Shown here piece by piece: positions 55,456 to 63,472 of a DNA stretch of 64,000 nt. A model generated the notes under the pieces. It saw only the letters and a list, made by a program, of their open reading frames with translations. It did no database searches and was not told the DNA's origin. Positions within the stretch are counted from its first letter, which is position 1; the number at the start of each line of letters is the position of its first letter. The DNA is taken from NCBI RefSeq assembly GCF_014489115.1, contig NZ_JACTAH010000001.1, positions 1,550,001-1,614,000 of the forward strand, written 5' to 3'. A program made the translations under genes and the position numbers. This DNA comes from Thauera sedimentorum (GTDB lineage Bacteria; Pseudomonadota; Gammaproteobacteria; Burkholderiales; Rhodocyclaceae).

Positions 55456-55842
55456 ATGTCTGTTCAGCGTAACGTTGCCGAGCAAAACGCCGAAACCTTG
55501 TCCGAAATTCGCCACGCGGGGGGCCTCATGGCGGAAGGTGCCATTCAATGGCTTCCCAACATTCTGCGTAGCCACAATATAGAGCCAAGTCTTGGCGTCT
55601 TGGTTCGCGTGGCATCGGTGACAGAGCAAGAGGGTGAAAGCTATGGTTGTGTTTGGCTCACATCTTCAGGCCAGTTCTGGAAGATCGACGCTATGATTTC
55701 CCGGGAGAACGGTGAGGTGATTGAGCTCGAAAGCGTCGACGATATTTCCGCGGATATCGTCGTGTCGTCGCACTTGCGAGGCACCGGCAAATCGTTCGGT
55801 TTCTTGGCTCACCAAGTTCTCAGAGAGGTGCTTGGTGGCTAA
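55456..55842 (+). CDS. Cassette protein of unknown function
   Basis: A 128-aa soluble protein with a helical N-terminus and a beta-rich second half (LGVLVRVASVTEQEGESYGCVWLTSSGQFWKIDAMIS). It resembles small cassette-borne proteins common in integrons, none with known function. Start ATG 55456, stop within attC site 8. Confidence 0.7.
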   Translation: MSVQRNVAEQNAETLSEIRHAGGLMAEGAIQWLPNILRSHNIEPSLGVLVRVASVTEQEGESYGCVWLTSSGQFWKIDAMISRENGEVIELESVDDISADIVVSSHLRGTGKSFGFLAHQVLREVLGG

Positions 55843-55932
55843 CCCTGGAGTCGAGCGGGACAGCCAACAAGCTGCGCTTGTTGGTTCCCTCCGTGCTTCG
55901 CACTCCGGCTGCCCCTCACTTCCACGTTATGC
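55837..55932 (+). repeat. attC site 8
   Basis: GGCTAAC to GTTATGC, 96 bases, with centre CAACAAGCTGCGCTTGTTGG. Confidence 0.88.
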
Positions 55933-55950
55933 GTCTTGGAGCGTTTGCCT

Positions 55951-56508
55951 GTGAGTAATGACGTAATTTTCTGGACTCAAATCGCGTCAATTGTGGCCTT
56001 TGTATTTTCGGTCTTCGGGCTTTACCGCCTCCTCGTAGATCAAAAAGACGCCACGATTCAATTGCTAAAAGAAACGGTCAACACGCTGAAAGACCAGTTG
56101 GCCGAAGCACGTAATTCCACGCCTGACGTTCTTGCTCAGTCATTGTCCGGGCGGGTCAAATTGCTCGAAGGCGAGTTGGAACGCCTCTCACAGGACAAGA
56201 ACGCAAATCAAGAGCTCGTGCACCGCAAAGAAGAGGAACTACGTGCAACTCGCCAAAAAGCTGAAGAACTTACAAAGCAAGTTTCGCTTGCGCGAGAGCT
56301 GCTAAATGACTTCCTTTGCCCACACTGCGGCTCTGCTCTAACCGCCCGCGAGTTTCATTCTGAATCGGTTGAATACCAAGGGCGCGAACTGGACGTTGAC
56401 CACGAATATTCAGAATACGAGTGCGGCTACTCTGTCCTAGACGGAAAGCCTCACAGTCCGTGTGCATCAGGTCAAGGGCGAAACGCCAGTGCAATCACAA
56501 ACGCATAA
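55951..56508 (+). CDS. Cassette protein: membrane anchor, coiled coil, zinc-ribbon-like end
   Basis: A 185-aa protein, start GTG 55951 (TTG 55936 is an alternative). One helix near the N-terminus (IASIVAFVFSVFGLYRLLV), a long heptad-rich coiled coil (about 25-120), and a C-terminal part with CPHCGS and later single Cys residues that could form a zinc site. The layout resembles the cassette protein at 58854. Such anchor plus coiled coil proteins occur in stress and defence contexts, but no function can be assigned. Confidence 0.72.
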   Translation: MSNDVIFWTQIASIVAFVFSVFGLYRLLVDQKDATIQLLKETVNTLKDQLAEARNSTPDVLAQSLSGRVKLLEGELERLSQDKNANQELVHRKEEELRATRQKAEELTKQVSLARELLNDFLCPHCGSALTAREFHSESVEYQGRELDVDHEYSEYECGYSVLDGKPHSPCASGQGRNASAITNA

Positions 56509-56589
56509 CACTACGGTCGAGGCGCGGCTTCGCCGCTGGGACGCCGTGCCGGCGATGCCGGCCCGTCGCCCCTCACCTTCACGTTATGC
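56503..56589 (+). repeat. attC site 9
   Basis: GCATAAC to GTTATGC, 87 bases; centre GCCGTGCCGGCGATGCCGGC. A truncated relative of it lies at about 60050. Confidence 0.9.
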
Positions 56590-56604
56590 CTTTACGGAGC
56601 CAAT

Positions 56605-57027
56605 ATGAAAGTTTGCGGCGTTGATATCAAAGGTAGCGAGGCAATCCTAGCCGTTGCGCACCTAGCAAAAGGCCAGCTAAGCCATATTGCGACCGATACA
56701 AAGAAGATCGCTCTGGCTGATGATGATGAGTCAGCCAACGTCAAATCCTTCTTTGAATTGGTTGCCGGCTTTATTCGAGACAATGGCATCAAACATATGG
56801 CCATCAAGAAGCGTGGGAAGAAGGGTGAATACGCAGGTGGCCCCACCACATTCAAGATCGAAGGTCTACTCCAAATGCTTGGTAACTGCGACGTGACATT
56901 GGTTTCTCCGCAAACAATCGGTGCACACGTAAAGAAGCACGCCTTTGTTATGCCGGCTACGCTGAACAAGTATCAACATGACGCCTACTGCACCGCTTGC
57001 ACCGCAATTCTGAAGGCATCCGAGTGA
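56605..57027 (+). CDS. DUF3010 family protein, first gene of a three-gene cassette
   Basis: A 140-aa protein of the DUF3010 family (MKVCGVDIKGSEAILAVAHL), which has an RNase H-like appearance at its N-terminus. AFVMPATLNKYQHDAYCTACTAI is the conserved C-terminal part. Function unknown. Its TGA overlaps the GTG of a protein kinase gene (GTGA), so both are co-translated. Start ATG 56605 with CGGAG. Confidence 0.82.
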   Translation: MKVCGVDIKGSEAILAVAHLAKGQLSHIATDTKKIALADDDESANVKSFFELVAGFIRDNGIKHMAIKKRGKKGEYAGGPTTFKIEGLLQMLGNCDVTLVSPQTIGAHVKKHAFVMPATLNKYQHDAYCTACTAILKASE

Positions 57028-58118
57028 GCGCACTGTGTATAGAAGGCACCAGTGCGCCGCCTGAGATCAAAAAGGCGTTACGCGAGTTATCGAAAAATAT
57101 TGCCTTCACAAAAGAGGACATCAAGGCGTCAAACGGTTATGTTTTCTTCGGCACCAATCGGATAACGGAAAAAAGTGTCGCAGTAAAGTTCTATTACTGG
57201 GGAGGCAAAGCAGAGTTCCACGCTGAACCGAAACAACTAGCCCAGATTGAAGCCGACAGTGTTCTAAAGATTCACGATGCAGCACTCTTAGACGCCAAAT
57301 GGGCGTATTTCGTTACTCCCAACTGTACAAACGGTGACTTGGACGAAGTACTTGAGGCTACGTCGCTGGGGAACCTGGCAGCGATCGATTACACGTACCA
57401 GATTCTCTCTGGCCTAAGCCATCTGCATGCGAAGCGATTCATTCACCGCGACATCAAGCCTGCAAACATCTACATCTCAGATGACAACAAGGCAGTGATC
57501 GGTGATTTTGGGTCCGTAAAGCGAATTCCGGAAGGCGCATCATCGATTCCCGCTTCCAGTCATTCCCTTCTATATCGTCCTCCAGAAAGCATTACCAAGA
57601 ACTCGTATGGTGTCGTTGGCGATATCTACCAAGCAGGCATAGTTCTGTATCAGCTTCTTGGAGGACCACTTCCTTACGACAGCCGTGCTTGGCTCTCACG
57701 TAGGGAAATCGAACACTATGAGTCGATTACGTTGCCGAACGACCAGCGAGAGTTTGTTGACCAATGCATTCGTTCCCGAATCGTCTCAGGCAAAGTGCTA
57801 AGTCTCTCGGCATTGCCTCCCTGGGTTCCACCCAATTTGAAGCGACTTATACGAAAAGCGTGCCATCTGGAAAGTGCACAGCGTTTTGGCAATGCGTCTT
57901 CCTTCATGGCGAAGCTGCATGACCTTCGGCCATCGATACTGGACTGGCAGATCGTCGATGGCGTCCCCGTCCTGAATGGAGTAATTAGTTATCGGATAGT
58001 CGAGACGCCAAATGGCCTTGGTGTTCAAAAACGCGTCAAAGGTGATTGGAGATACGACAATGGCTTCGAGGGGGTGACAATGGAGGAGCTAGTTGATGAA
58101 ATATCGCAGCGGGCATAA
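57024..58118 (+). CDS. Eukaryotic-like Ser/Thr protein kinase in a cassette
   Basis: A 364-aa cytoplasmic kinase. The N-lobe Lys is in VAVKFYYWGG, the catalytic loop is HRDIKPANIY, the DFG motif is IGDFGSVK, and the APE-like segment is YRPPES; all catalytic residues are present. Unlike most bacterial kinases it has no membrane helix. The last 80 residues (WQIVDGVPVLNGVISYRIVETPNGLGVQKRVKGDWRYDN in the sequence order) look like a small beta domain. No attC separates it from its neighbours, so it travels with the DUF3010 and HEPN-like genes as one unit. Confidence 0.88.
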   Translation: MSALCIEGTSAPPEIKKALRELSKNIAFTKEDIKASNGYVFFGTNRITEKSVAVKFYYWGGKAEFHAEPKQLAQIEADSVLKIHDAALLDAKWAYFVTPNCTNGDLDEVLEATSLGNLAAIDYTYQILSGLSHLHAKRFIHRDIKPANIYISDDNKAVIGDFGSVKRIPEGASSIPASSHSLLYRPPESITKNSYGVVGDIYQAGIVLYQLLGGPLPYDSRAWLSRREIEHYESITLPNDQREFVDQCIRSRIVSGKVLSLSALPPWVPPNLKRLIRKACHLESAQRFGNASSFMAKLHDLRPSILDWQIVDGVPVLNGVISYRIVETPNGLGVQKRVKGDWRYDNGFEGVTMEELVDEISQRA

Positions 58119-58160
58119 CCCGGCGGTCCATCCCGAAGTGACATCCTGAAACCTATAGTC

Positions 58161-58745
58161 ATGTCAAATCAAATACTGTCCGAGAGCTTTGGGTTTATTA
58201 GCGCCCCAAAAACAGAAGAGGAAAGAAGCTGGCAATGTCGCTTCGTTAGCGAGGTTGAGTCAGAAACCGTGAGGGGAGCCGTCTTAAACATCACGTCGTT
58301 CATCGACGAACTTCTCATCAAGTTGTTGCAAAGTTTCTTCCCGAATGAGAACAAAGCAACAGACCTTCTATCTTCCCTTGATAGTTGCATGAGTACATTA
58401 ATGCATCGCGCCAATGTGGCTCACGCATTGGCCCTGATCCGAGACAGCGAATTCGAGGCAATTAGAGTAGTCGCAAGAATCAGGAATGAGTTTGCCCACA
58501 AGTGGGATGGTTCCAACTTTGAGAGCCATGAAATATCTAAACTAGTCCGGAAGATTCCGAAGCAGTACTTTGAGCATCTCGATGGAACGAATAGGGCAAA
58601 GTTTATGTTCATCTGCTCACAACTAATTCAAGAGCTTCTGGACCGACATCATTATGCAGCCCGTCTTAGAAAAGGGCTTCCAGAAAGGTATAGGGACAAC
58701 TTTGATCTTTCGTTGGAAGAACGGCAGAGGCTGCTACGGCCATGA
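58161..58745 (+). CDS. MltR/DUF4145-like HEPN-fold protein, third gene of the cassette
   Basis: A 194-aa all-helical protein. VLNITSFIDELLIKLLQSFFP and RANVAHALALIRDSEFEAIRVVARIRNEFAHKW resemble the MltR/DUF4145 group. The RNEFAH motif (R-x4-H) is the one used by HEPN ribonucleases, so an RNA-cutting activity is possible. It begins 42 bases after the kinase stop, without an intervening attC. If the kinase controls it, the set would be a toxin-like module; this is inference. Confidence 0.75.
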   Translation: MSNQILSESFGFISAPKTEEERSWQCRFVSEVESETVRGAVLNITSFIDELLIKLLQSFFPNENKATDLLSSLDSCMSTLMHRANVAHALALIRDSEFEAIRVVARIRNEFAHKWDGSNFESHEISKLVRKIPKQYFEHLDGTNRAKFMFICSQLIQELLDRHHYAARLRKGLPERYRDNFDLSLEERQRLLRP

Positions 58746-58749
58746 CGGC

Positions 58750-58836
58750 GCATAACATGGCGCTCAACCTCGCTCCCTTCGGTCGCTGGACGCTGCGCCA
58801 TAAAGCGGCGCAGCGCCGGTTAGCTCTACGTTATGC
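58750..58836 (+). repeat. attC site 10 (common 87-bp type)
   Basis: GCATAAC to GTTATGC. Near-identical to sites 4 and 11, with a paired change in the stem (CATAAAGCGGCG) that keeps part of the pairing. Confidence 0.92.
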
Positions 58837-58853
58837 CTCAACAAGGAAAACAC

Positions 58854-59699
58854 ATGGATCAAGAAAAGGGTAAAGCAGGTTTGTGGGATTGGGTCAAAGC
58901 AATTTCTACCATCGTCTTGGTCGCTGTGTGCGCATACAAAATCTATTCGACACCGACCACATTGACCGTGGATTTTCCTACGCTGCTGTCTCTCCTCTTA
59001 GCTCTATTCTCAGTTGGATTAGCCGCTCTTTTCTATTTCAAGGCAACAGAAACAAGCAATACCTTCTATGACAACACCTACAAGTTCACGAAAGATATTG
59101 CCGAGTTACTAGTAAAAATCGAGAGTGGCTTTGGGGAGCGCCTGAGGAATCTTGATGAAGGCTATTCATCAATGCGTACCTACTTGCAGAATATTCCTAC
59201 CAAGCAAAACGATGCCGTCGAAAAAACAAAACAAAAGCTTGAGACAGAGCAACAAGAAATTGAAAAGGTTCTCGCCGAAAGAAATGAGATTGTTCAGCAC
59301 TTAGTAGAACGATCGCACCTTCAAGAGGAAGAAAAGGAGAAAGTTCTAGCGCAACTCAAAGCGAAGGAGGATGAGTTGGCTGAAGCGCAACGGGAGGTAT
59401 CGAAACTAAACAAGCGGCTGTTTATGGAGCGAATGGAAAAGAAGCGGGAACGAAATAATCCGCTTGATGATAGAGGAATGGCCGACTTTACTCAGTCCCA
59501 TGTCGTGGAAAAGATTGGGCTAGAGAGAATCCTTGCGGGCAGCCATTCAACTCTTCGGAGAGAGTTTGACGATATTGCCAATCGCTTGCCACGGCAGTAC
59601 TTGGACGACCTAGAACGGCATGGGCTATTTGATAGTGGCTTAACCCAATCGGGTGCGCGTTTTTTGCGGGAACTCGCAATGAAGCACCACAATGCATAA
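58854..59699 (+). CDS. Cassette protein: two helices plus long coiled coil
   Basis: A 281-aa protein. ATG 58854 has AAGGA; an ATG at 58833 lies inside the attC. Two membrane helices (AISTIVLVAVCAYKIY and TLLSLLLALFSVGLAALFYF) are followed by a coiled coil from about 95 to 200 rich in Glu/Lys, and a helical C-terminal domain (DFTQSHVVEKIGLERILAGSH). Function unknown; similar in plan to the protein at 55951. Confidence 0.75.
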   Translation: MDQEKGKAGLWDWVKAISTIVLVAVCAYKIYSTPTTLTVDFPTLLSLLLALFSVGLAALFYFKATETSNTFYDNTYKFTKDIAELLVKIESGFGERLRNLDEGYSSMRTYLQNIPTKQNDAVEKTKQKLETEQQEIEKVLAERNEIVQHLVERSHLQEEEKEKVLAQLKAKEDELAEAQREVSKLNKRLFMERMEKKRERNNPLDDRGMADFTQSHVVEKIGLERILAGSHSTLRREFDDIANRLPRQYLDDLERHGLFDSGLTQSGARFLRELAMKHHNA

Positions 59700-59780
59700 C
59701 ATGGCGCTCAACCTCGCTCCCTTCGGTCGCTGGACGCTGCGCGATAAAACCGCGCAGCGCCGGTTAGCTCTACGTTAGCT
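59694..59780 (+). repeat. attC site 11 (common 87-bp type)
   Basis: GCATAAC to GTTAGCT. Nearly identical to sites 4 and 10; one base change in the loop (GATAAAACCG). Confidence 0.92.
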
Positions 59781-59797
59781 CTACTTAACTCACGCCT

Positions 59798-60112
59798 ATG
59801 TACGCACTGAAAGTCACGGTAAATGATGGTCCGCCGGTCATCGGCGGCACCGAGGATCTTGGCGTTCTCTCCGCAATACTTACCTGTGCGGGAAAGCTTG
59901 GTTCTCAATCCCATCCGTCCCGAGACGATGAAACTCAGGATTTCACTTTTCGTCTTGGCGGCCTTACTTCGCGTGGTCCCGGTGCTAGCGACGAACATCT
60001 AGGGTGGCTGTCGCTTTGGGAACTAAAAGTCGGAGACAAAATTACGGTCGAGATTGCCGGCGATGCCAGCCCGTCGCCCCTCAATTCCACGTTAGGGCAC
60101 ACAGGGAGATAA
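59798..60112 (+). CDS. Cassette protein, 3' end fused to a truncated attC
   Basis: A 104-aa protein starting at ATG 59798. The body MYALKVTVNDGPPVIGGTEDLGVLSAILTCAG fits a family common in integron cassettes. At its 3' end the coding frame runs directly into an attC fragment (60050-60097), so the last residues (DASPSPLNSTLGHTGR) are derived from attC. It seems that a deletion removed both the original gene end and the left part of the attC. Confidence 0.7.
   Translation: MYALKVTVNDGPPVIGGTEDLGVLSAILTCAGKLGSQSHPSRDDETQDFTFRLGGLTSRGPGASDEHLGWLSLWELKVGDKITVEIAGDASPSPLNSTLGHTGR
60050..60097 (+). repeat. attC site 12, left part missing
   Basis: Only the right part remains: the ACGGTCGAG and GCCGGCGATGCC blocks of site 9 are directly joined, followed by the right box GTTAGGG (60091-60097). 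The left RYYYAAC box is not present. Confidence 0.7.
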
Positions 60113-60114
60113 TC

Positions 60115-60633
60115 GTGAGCCGAGAAGATTTTGTCGCAGTAGCTGTCCGACTATTCGCCATCTACCTATTGATAGGCATTCTTAAGCACGTACCGGGCGC
60201 AGTTCAGCTCTTTTCGCAACCGCAAGGGATTGGTTGGGCCATCGCTTATGTAGTGATGCTTTCTATTGCTCTGCTCGTTTGCGCCCTGCTCTGGCGTTTC
60301 CCGGTTACGGTGGCACGGAATTTCCTTCCAGTCATGCGTGAACCGCGCTCTGAGCGCTCCCTCGATTCTTCAGTGGCGATGTCCGTTGGCTTAACCTTGA
60401 TTGGCGTTTGGGTGATGGCTTACGGCATCAGTGATGCAATCTACTGGCTTACCTTGTTTGCGCGTTCAAGGCAGATCGGCGTCGGTGTTCTTGAGTGGCA
60501 GCCTGACCAGATCGCTGACATGGCCGCCACCGCCGTTGAGCTTGCTCTGGCAACCTGGCTCATCTTTGGCAGCACTGGCATCAAGCGGCTGATCTATAGG
60601 TACAGATTCGAGGAGCCGCCGGGTGCCCCCTAA
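60115..60633 (+). CDS. Cassette protein, multi-span membrane protein
   Basis: A 172-aa protein from GTG 60115 (GGGAG upstream). About four hydrophobic helices: VAVRLFAIYLLIGILKHV, IAYVVMLSIALLVCALLW, MSVGLTLIGVWVMAYGIS, and AATAVELALATWLIFGS. Basic C-terminus. No family recognised. An upstream in-frame start lies inside the previous gene and is not used. Confidence 0.75.
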   Translation: MSREDFVAVAVRLFAIYLLIGILKHVPGAVQLFSQPQGIGWAIAYVVMLSIALLVCALLWRFPVTVARNFLPVMREPRSERSLDSSVAMSVGLTLIGVWVMAYGISDAIYWLTLFARSRQIGVGVLEWQPDQIADMAATAVELALATWLIFGSTGIKRLIYRYRFEEPPGAP

Positions 60634-60687
60634 CAATCCATTCAAGCCGACGCCGCTCCGCGGCGCGGTTTAAATCCACCGTTGGGC
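60628..60687 (+). repeat. attC site 13 (60-bp aadA-like type)
   Basis: CCCTAAC to GTTGGGC, 60 bases. CATTCAAGCCGACGCCGCT resembles the classical 59-base elements of resistance integrons. Confidence 0.92.
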
Positions 60688-60690
60688 GTC

Positions 60691-61029
60691 ATGGTGAATA
60701 GCGATATGGACGATTGGCAGCCGTACTTCGACGACGAAGAGGCTAAAGCCCTCATCGGCAAACATCTTCTCGTTGGCGTAACACACCGCAATCATGCTGA
60801 CGAGATCATCGGCATGGAGCAGTTTCACGGAGAAATTGTTCGTGCTACACGAGACGAGGGGATTGTTCTCCGTCTCGAAGCCTCCGGCGAAGAGCGTCTG
60901 TTGCCGCCAGATCTGTCGCGCCTCGAACAAGCAGCCCCTGGCAATTTCAGGCTCAAGGCGTCGGGCGAGGTGGTTGAAAACCCGGACTTTGTTTCTACTT
61001 GGACGGTGTACCCACCTAAGGAACATTAA
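60691..61029 (+). CDS. Cassette protein of unknown function
   Basis: A 112-aa soluble protein from ATG 60691. KHLLVGVTHRNHADEIIGMEQFHGEIVRATRDEGIVLRLEASGEERLLPPDL forms a small beta-barrel-like pattern that recurs in cassette proteins of several proteobacteria. No enzymatic motif. Start sits 3 bases after the attC core. Confidence 0.7.
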   Translation: MVNSDMDDWQPYFDDEEAKALIGKHLLVGVTHRNHADEIIGMEQFHGEIVRATRDEGIVLRLEASGEERLLPPDLSRLEQAAPGNFRLKASGEVVENPDFVSTWTVYPPKEH

Positions 61030-61045
61030 TGCTTCAAAGTTCGCC

Positions 61046-61117
61046 GCCCAACAAAGCGCTCCAGCCGACCTGCAGAATGCGATGCATTTCGCGGTCGGCT
61101 GAGCTATGTCGTTATGT
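61046..61117 (+). repeat. attC site 14
   Basis: GCCCAAC to GTTATGT, 72 bases, with CAGCCGACCTGCA/TGCATTTCGCGGTCGGCTG as stem. Confidence 0.88.
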
Positions 61118-61120
61118 GCC

Positions 61121-61447
61121 ATGAAAAATAACCAGCTCACGAAGGGCAACCAACGACGCGTCATGTACATCGAAAACAAAGATGGAGAAATTGACGGCGC
61201 AGCAGCAAGGATTGGGTGGCTCGAGTTTTCAAAGTCAGGCCTTAGTGTCTATTACCGGGGAAGAACGCTGTCCAGAGCAAAAGGTAGTGGCGTGGCAGGC
61301 AACCACTTTGACGCAGAAACCGGCGAAGAATACTGGATATCCGGGATTAAAAAGAAAGGCTCCAATACACATTGGGCCGAATCAGTGAAGGTGGTTGTTG
61401 ATGAAGACGCCAAAGATGAATATCAACGAATCAAAGAAAGCATATAA
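61121..61447 (+). CDS. Cassette protein, widespread WISG family
   Basis: A 108-aa soluble protein. YIENKDGEIDGAAARIGWLEFSKSGLSVYYRGRT and GNHFDAETGEEYWISGIKKKGSNTHW mark a family that is frequent in integrons and is sometimes misnamed as an isoprenoid enzyme in databases. It is too small for that enzyme, and no catalytic motif is present. Start ATG 61121 (61163 is an alternative). Confidence 0.78.
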   Translation: MKNNQLTKGNQRRVMYIENKDGEIDGAAARIGWLEFSKSGLSVYYRGRTLSRAKGSGVAGNHFDAETGEEYWISGIKKKGSNTHWAESVKVVVDEDAKDEYQRIKESI

Positions 61448-61507
61448 CACGGCGCTCCAGCCGATGTCGGCCCTGTCGGGCCTCCTCGGCTGAGTTCGGC
61501 GTTAGGC
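61442..61507 (+). repeat. attC site 15
   Basis: ATATAAC to GTTAGGC, 66 bases, stem CAGCCGATGTCGGCCC/GGGCCTCCTCGGCTG. Confidence 0.85.
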
Positions 61508-61837
61508 ATGTATATGCTCGGAATTGAAACCGCAGCGAACTGGATTGCCATATCTGCCAATGTTGGTATTGCAGTCTACATTTTAGCTAAGGTTCATCGA
61601 TTATCGGGTTTGCTATTAGTCGCCTGGTTCACGGCCCTTGCAATTCAGTTTGTATTGTTAACTGAGACATCAGAGATCATCAAATTCGAAATAGCTAACG
61701 GGGAAGCAATTTTGATTGCTCCGTTATGGTACAAAATATTTATTGCAGCGCGCTCAATTCTGGCTTTACTGTCACCAGTCGCTTTATATCTCTTAGCCAC
61801 GCAAGCCTTGGCTTCAAAGGATAGAACAAATGACTGA
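61508..61837 (+). CDS. Cassette protein, three-helix membrane protein
   Basis: A 109-aa hydrophobic protein with helices at about 12-29 (AISANVGIAVYILAKV), 33-51 (GLLLVAWFTALAIQFVLL) and 78-100. Function unknown. Its own attC is missing: the IS-like unit follows directly after the stop. Confidence 0.72.
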   Translation: MYMLGIETAANWIAISANVGIAVYILAKVHRLSGLLLVAWFTALAIQFVLLTETSEIIKFEIANGEAILIAPLWYKIFIAARSILALLSPVALYLLATQALASKDRTND

Positions 61838-62850
61838 CAGGTTGATGCAGAACCCAGCGAACGAACCAGAAAGTCATTTGTCATAGAAACATTCCCAGAA
61901 CTCCAGTCCTGACGGCGATGCGCGGCCAACTCGACCCCCAGTCCTCGATGTTCCATTACTTCTCTCACGAGTCGCGCGTGCCGGCGGACCATCCGCTGCG
62001 GCGGGTGAAGAAGCTCGCCGATCGGGCGCTCGCTGCCATTTCGGCGGACCTGAATGCGCTGTATTCGAGTGTTGGGCGCCCGTCGATCCCGCCCGAGCCC
62101 CTGCTCAAGGGCCAATTGCTGATCGCGCTGTACACGATTCGCTCGGACCGGCAGTTTTGCGAGCAGCTCGACTACAACATCCTCTTTCACTGGTTTCTCG
62201 ACATGAACCTGGAGAGCGCCAGCCTCGATCGGTCGAACTTCAGCCGATTGCGCGAACGCCTGGTGGCCACCGACGTGGCGCGGCGCTCTTTCGATGAAGT
62301 GGTGTGCCTCGCCCGCCGGCAGCAACTGTTGTCTTCGGACCATTTCACGGTCGACGGCACGCTGATCGACGCCTGGGCCTCGTTCAAGAGCTTCAGGCGC
62401 AAAGACGGCGAGCCGCCGAAGGATGGCGGCGACGGCACCGGAATGGTCGACTTCAAGGGCGAGAAGCGCGCCACCGACAAGGGTTACCACGTAAAGGACT
62501 TCGTGGGGCATCTGCGAGAGCACCGAATCCGTCAGCGCATTGCGCGCGTTGAGGGGCGCAAGACACCAGGGCTCGACAGGCGCACTACGCGGACCGAGGC
62601 TTACCAGATCAGCCAACGCAAGCGCAAACGGGTGGAAGAAATCTTCGGCTGGCTCAAGACGGTCGGAGGAATGCGCAAGAGCCGATTCATCGGACAGGCG
62701 AAGACCCAGATGGCGGCCTTCATTTCCGGCGCCGAATACAACCTACTGAGGATCGCAGAATTGAGCGGCTCGGAGGTGAAGGCGTGAACCGGGGGGCGAA
62801 AAGGGCCGACGCGGTGCACGCCGGCAACCGCATCGGCAATTCGAAGCGAA
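61838..62850 (+). mobile_element. IS5-type insertion, borders approximate
   Basis: A GC-rich insert in the array that interrupts the attC of the preceding cassette. I could not define terminal inverted repeats or a target duplication; the limits given are the last base of the cassette gene and about 60 bases past the transposase. Confidence 0.6.
61918..62787 (+). pseudogene. IS5-family transposase with internal deletion
   Basis: A 289-aa frame, about 80 residues shorter than usual IS5-family (DUF772) transposases. N-terminal SMFHYFSHESRVPADHPLR and the first catalytic Asp in FTVDGTLIDAWAS are normal, as is the Glu region RKRVEEIFGWLKTVGG. Around residue 184 the text jumps from FKGEKR to ATDKGYHVKDFV; the segment with the second catalytic Asp (normally CFMGHALMENR followed by VDA) is missing. 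The frame is kept, so the protein may be made but should be inactive. Confidence 0.8.
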
Positions 62851-62970
62851 TTGAGAATCCAATCCCTGCGAAGAAGTCGCCATGAGAATCAAACCGAACA
62901 ACCCCGCCGGTGCCATTTCGACCGGTTTTGCATCACCCTTTTAGGGATATGGACCCTCATCTCTGAACAC

Positions 62971-63285
62971 ATGAAGAGCCAAGAAAAGAAATATTCTTCT
63001 AAAAATTTCTGGTTTATCCTTGCCGCCATCATCTCTGTAGGCTGCCTTTGGCTTTTAATTGATAGACCTGTCTCCCAAGACCTTGTCAGGGCCGTAGTAA
63101 CCCAAGGCGTCTGGAAGATTCAACGTTACAGCAACACCACCTATCAAGGTGTCGCAAGAGTAGAGGACGGTGCCACTATTCACTTCACAACCTATCGCTC
63201 CGTCCCGGTTGGCACACAGATTTATGTTTATCGTTATCGCCGGCCCATCAGCGGGATAACCACCTATGCGTACAATGGTCCTTAA
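62971..63285 (+). CDS. Small membrane-anchored protein after the IS
   Basis: A 104-aa protein from ATG 62971 with one helix (FWFILAAIISVGCLWLLID) and a short beta-rich tail (IHFTTYRSVPVGTQIYVYRYRR). No family recognised; probably a cassette gene whose upstream attC was replaced by the IS. The 183 bases between the transposase and this gene hold no gene. Confidence 0.6.
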   Translation: MKSQEKKYSSKNFWFILAAIISVGCLWLLIDRPVSQDLVRAVVTQGVWKIQRYSNTTYQGVARVEDGATIHFTTYRSVPVGTQIYVYRYRRPISGITTYAYNGP

Positions 63286-63472
63286 CACCCCTTGCCTGCA
63301 CTTTGAATCGACTTTTCTTCATGTGCGTCCTCGTCTCGCCTGACGGACTATACAGCTTCGCGTGCTACGGCTCAGTTTGGGCAGCTCAGCATGAGCAGCA
63401 TCGCAGCTCTAACACAGGGCTCCAAATGGACGCCAATGCCGCTGCGCTCTATTGATACTCTTTATCTCCGCG

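Noticed and set aside
61106..61447. 1-deoxy-D-xylulose-5-phosphate synthase
   Set aside because: A name often attached to this cassette family; the protein is about 108 residues and has no thiamine site.
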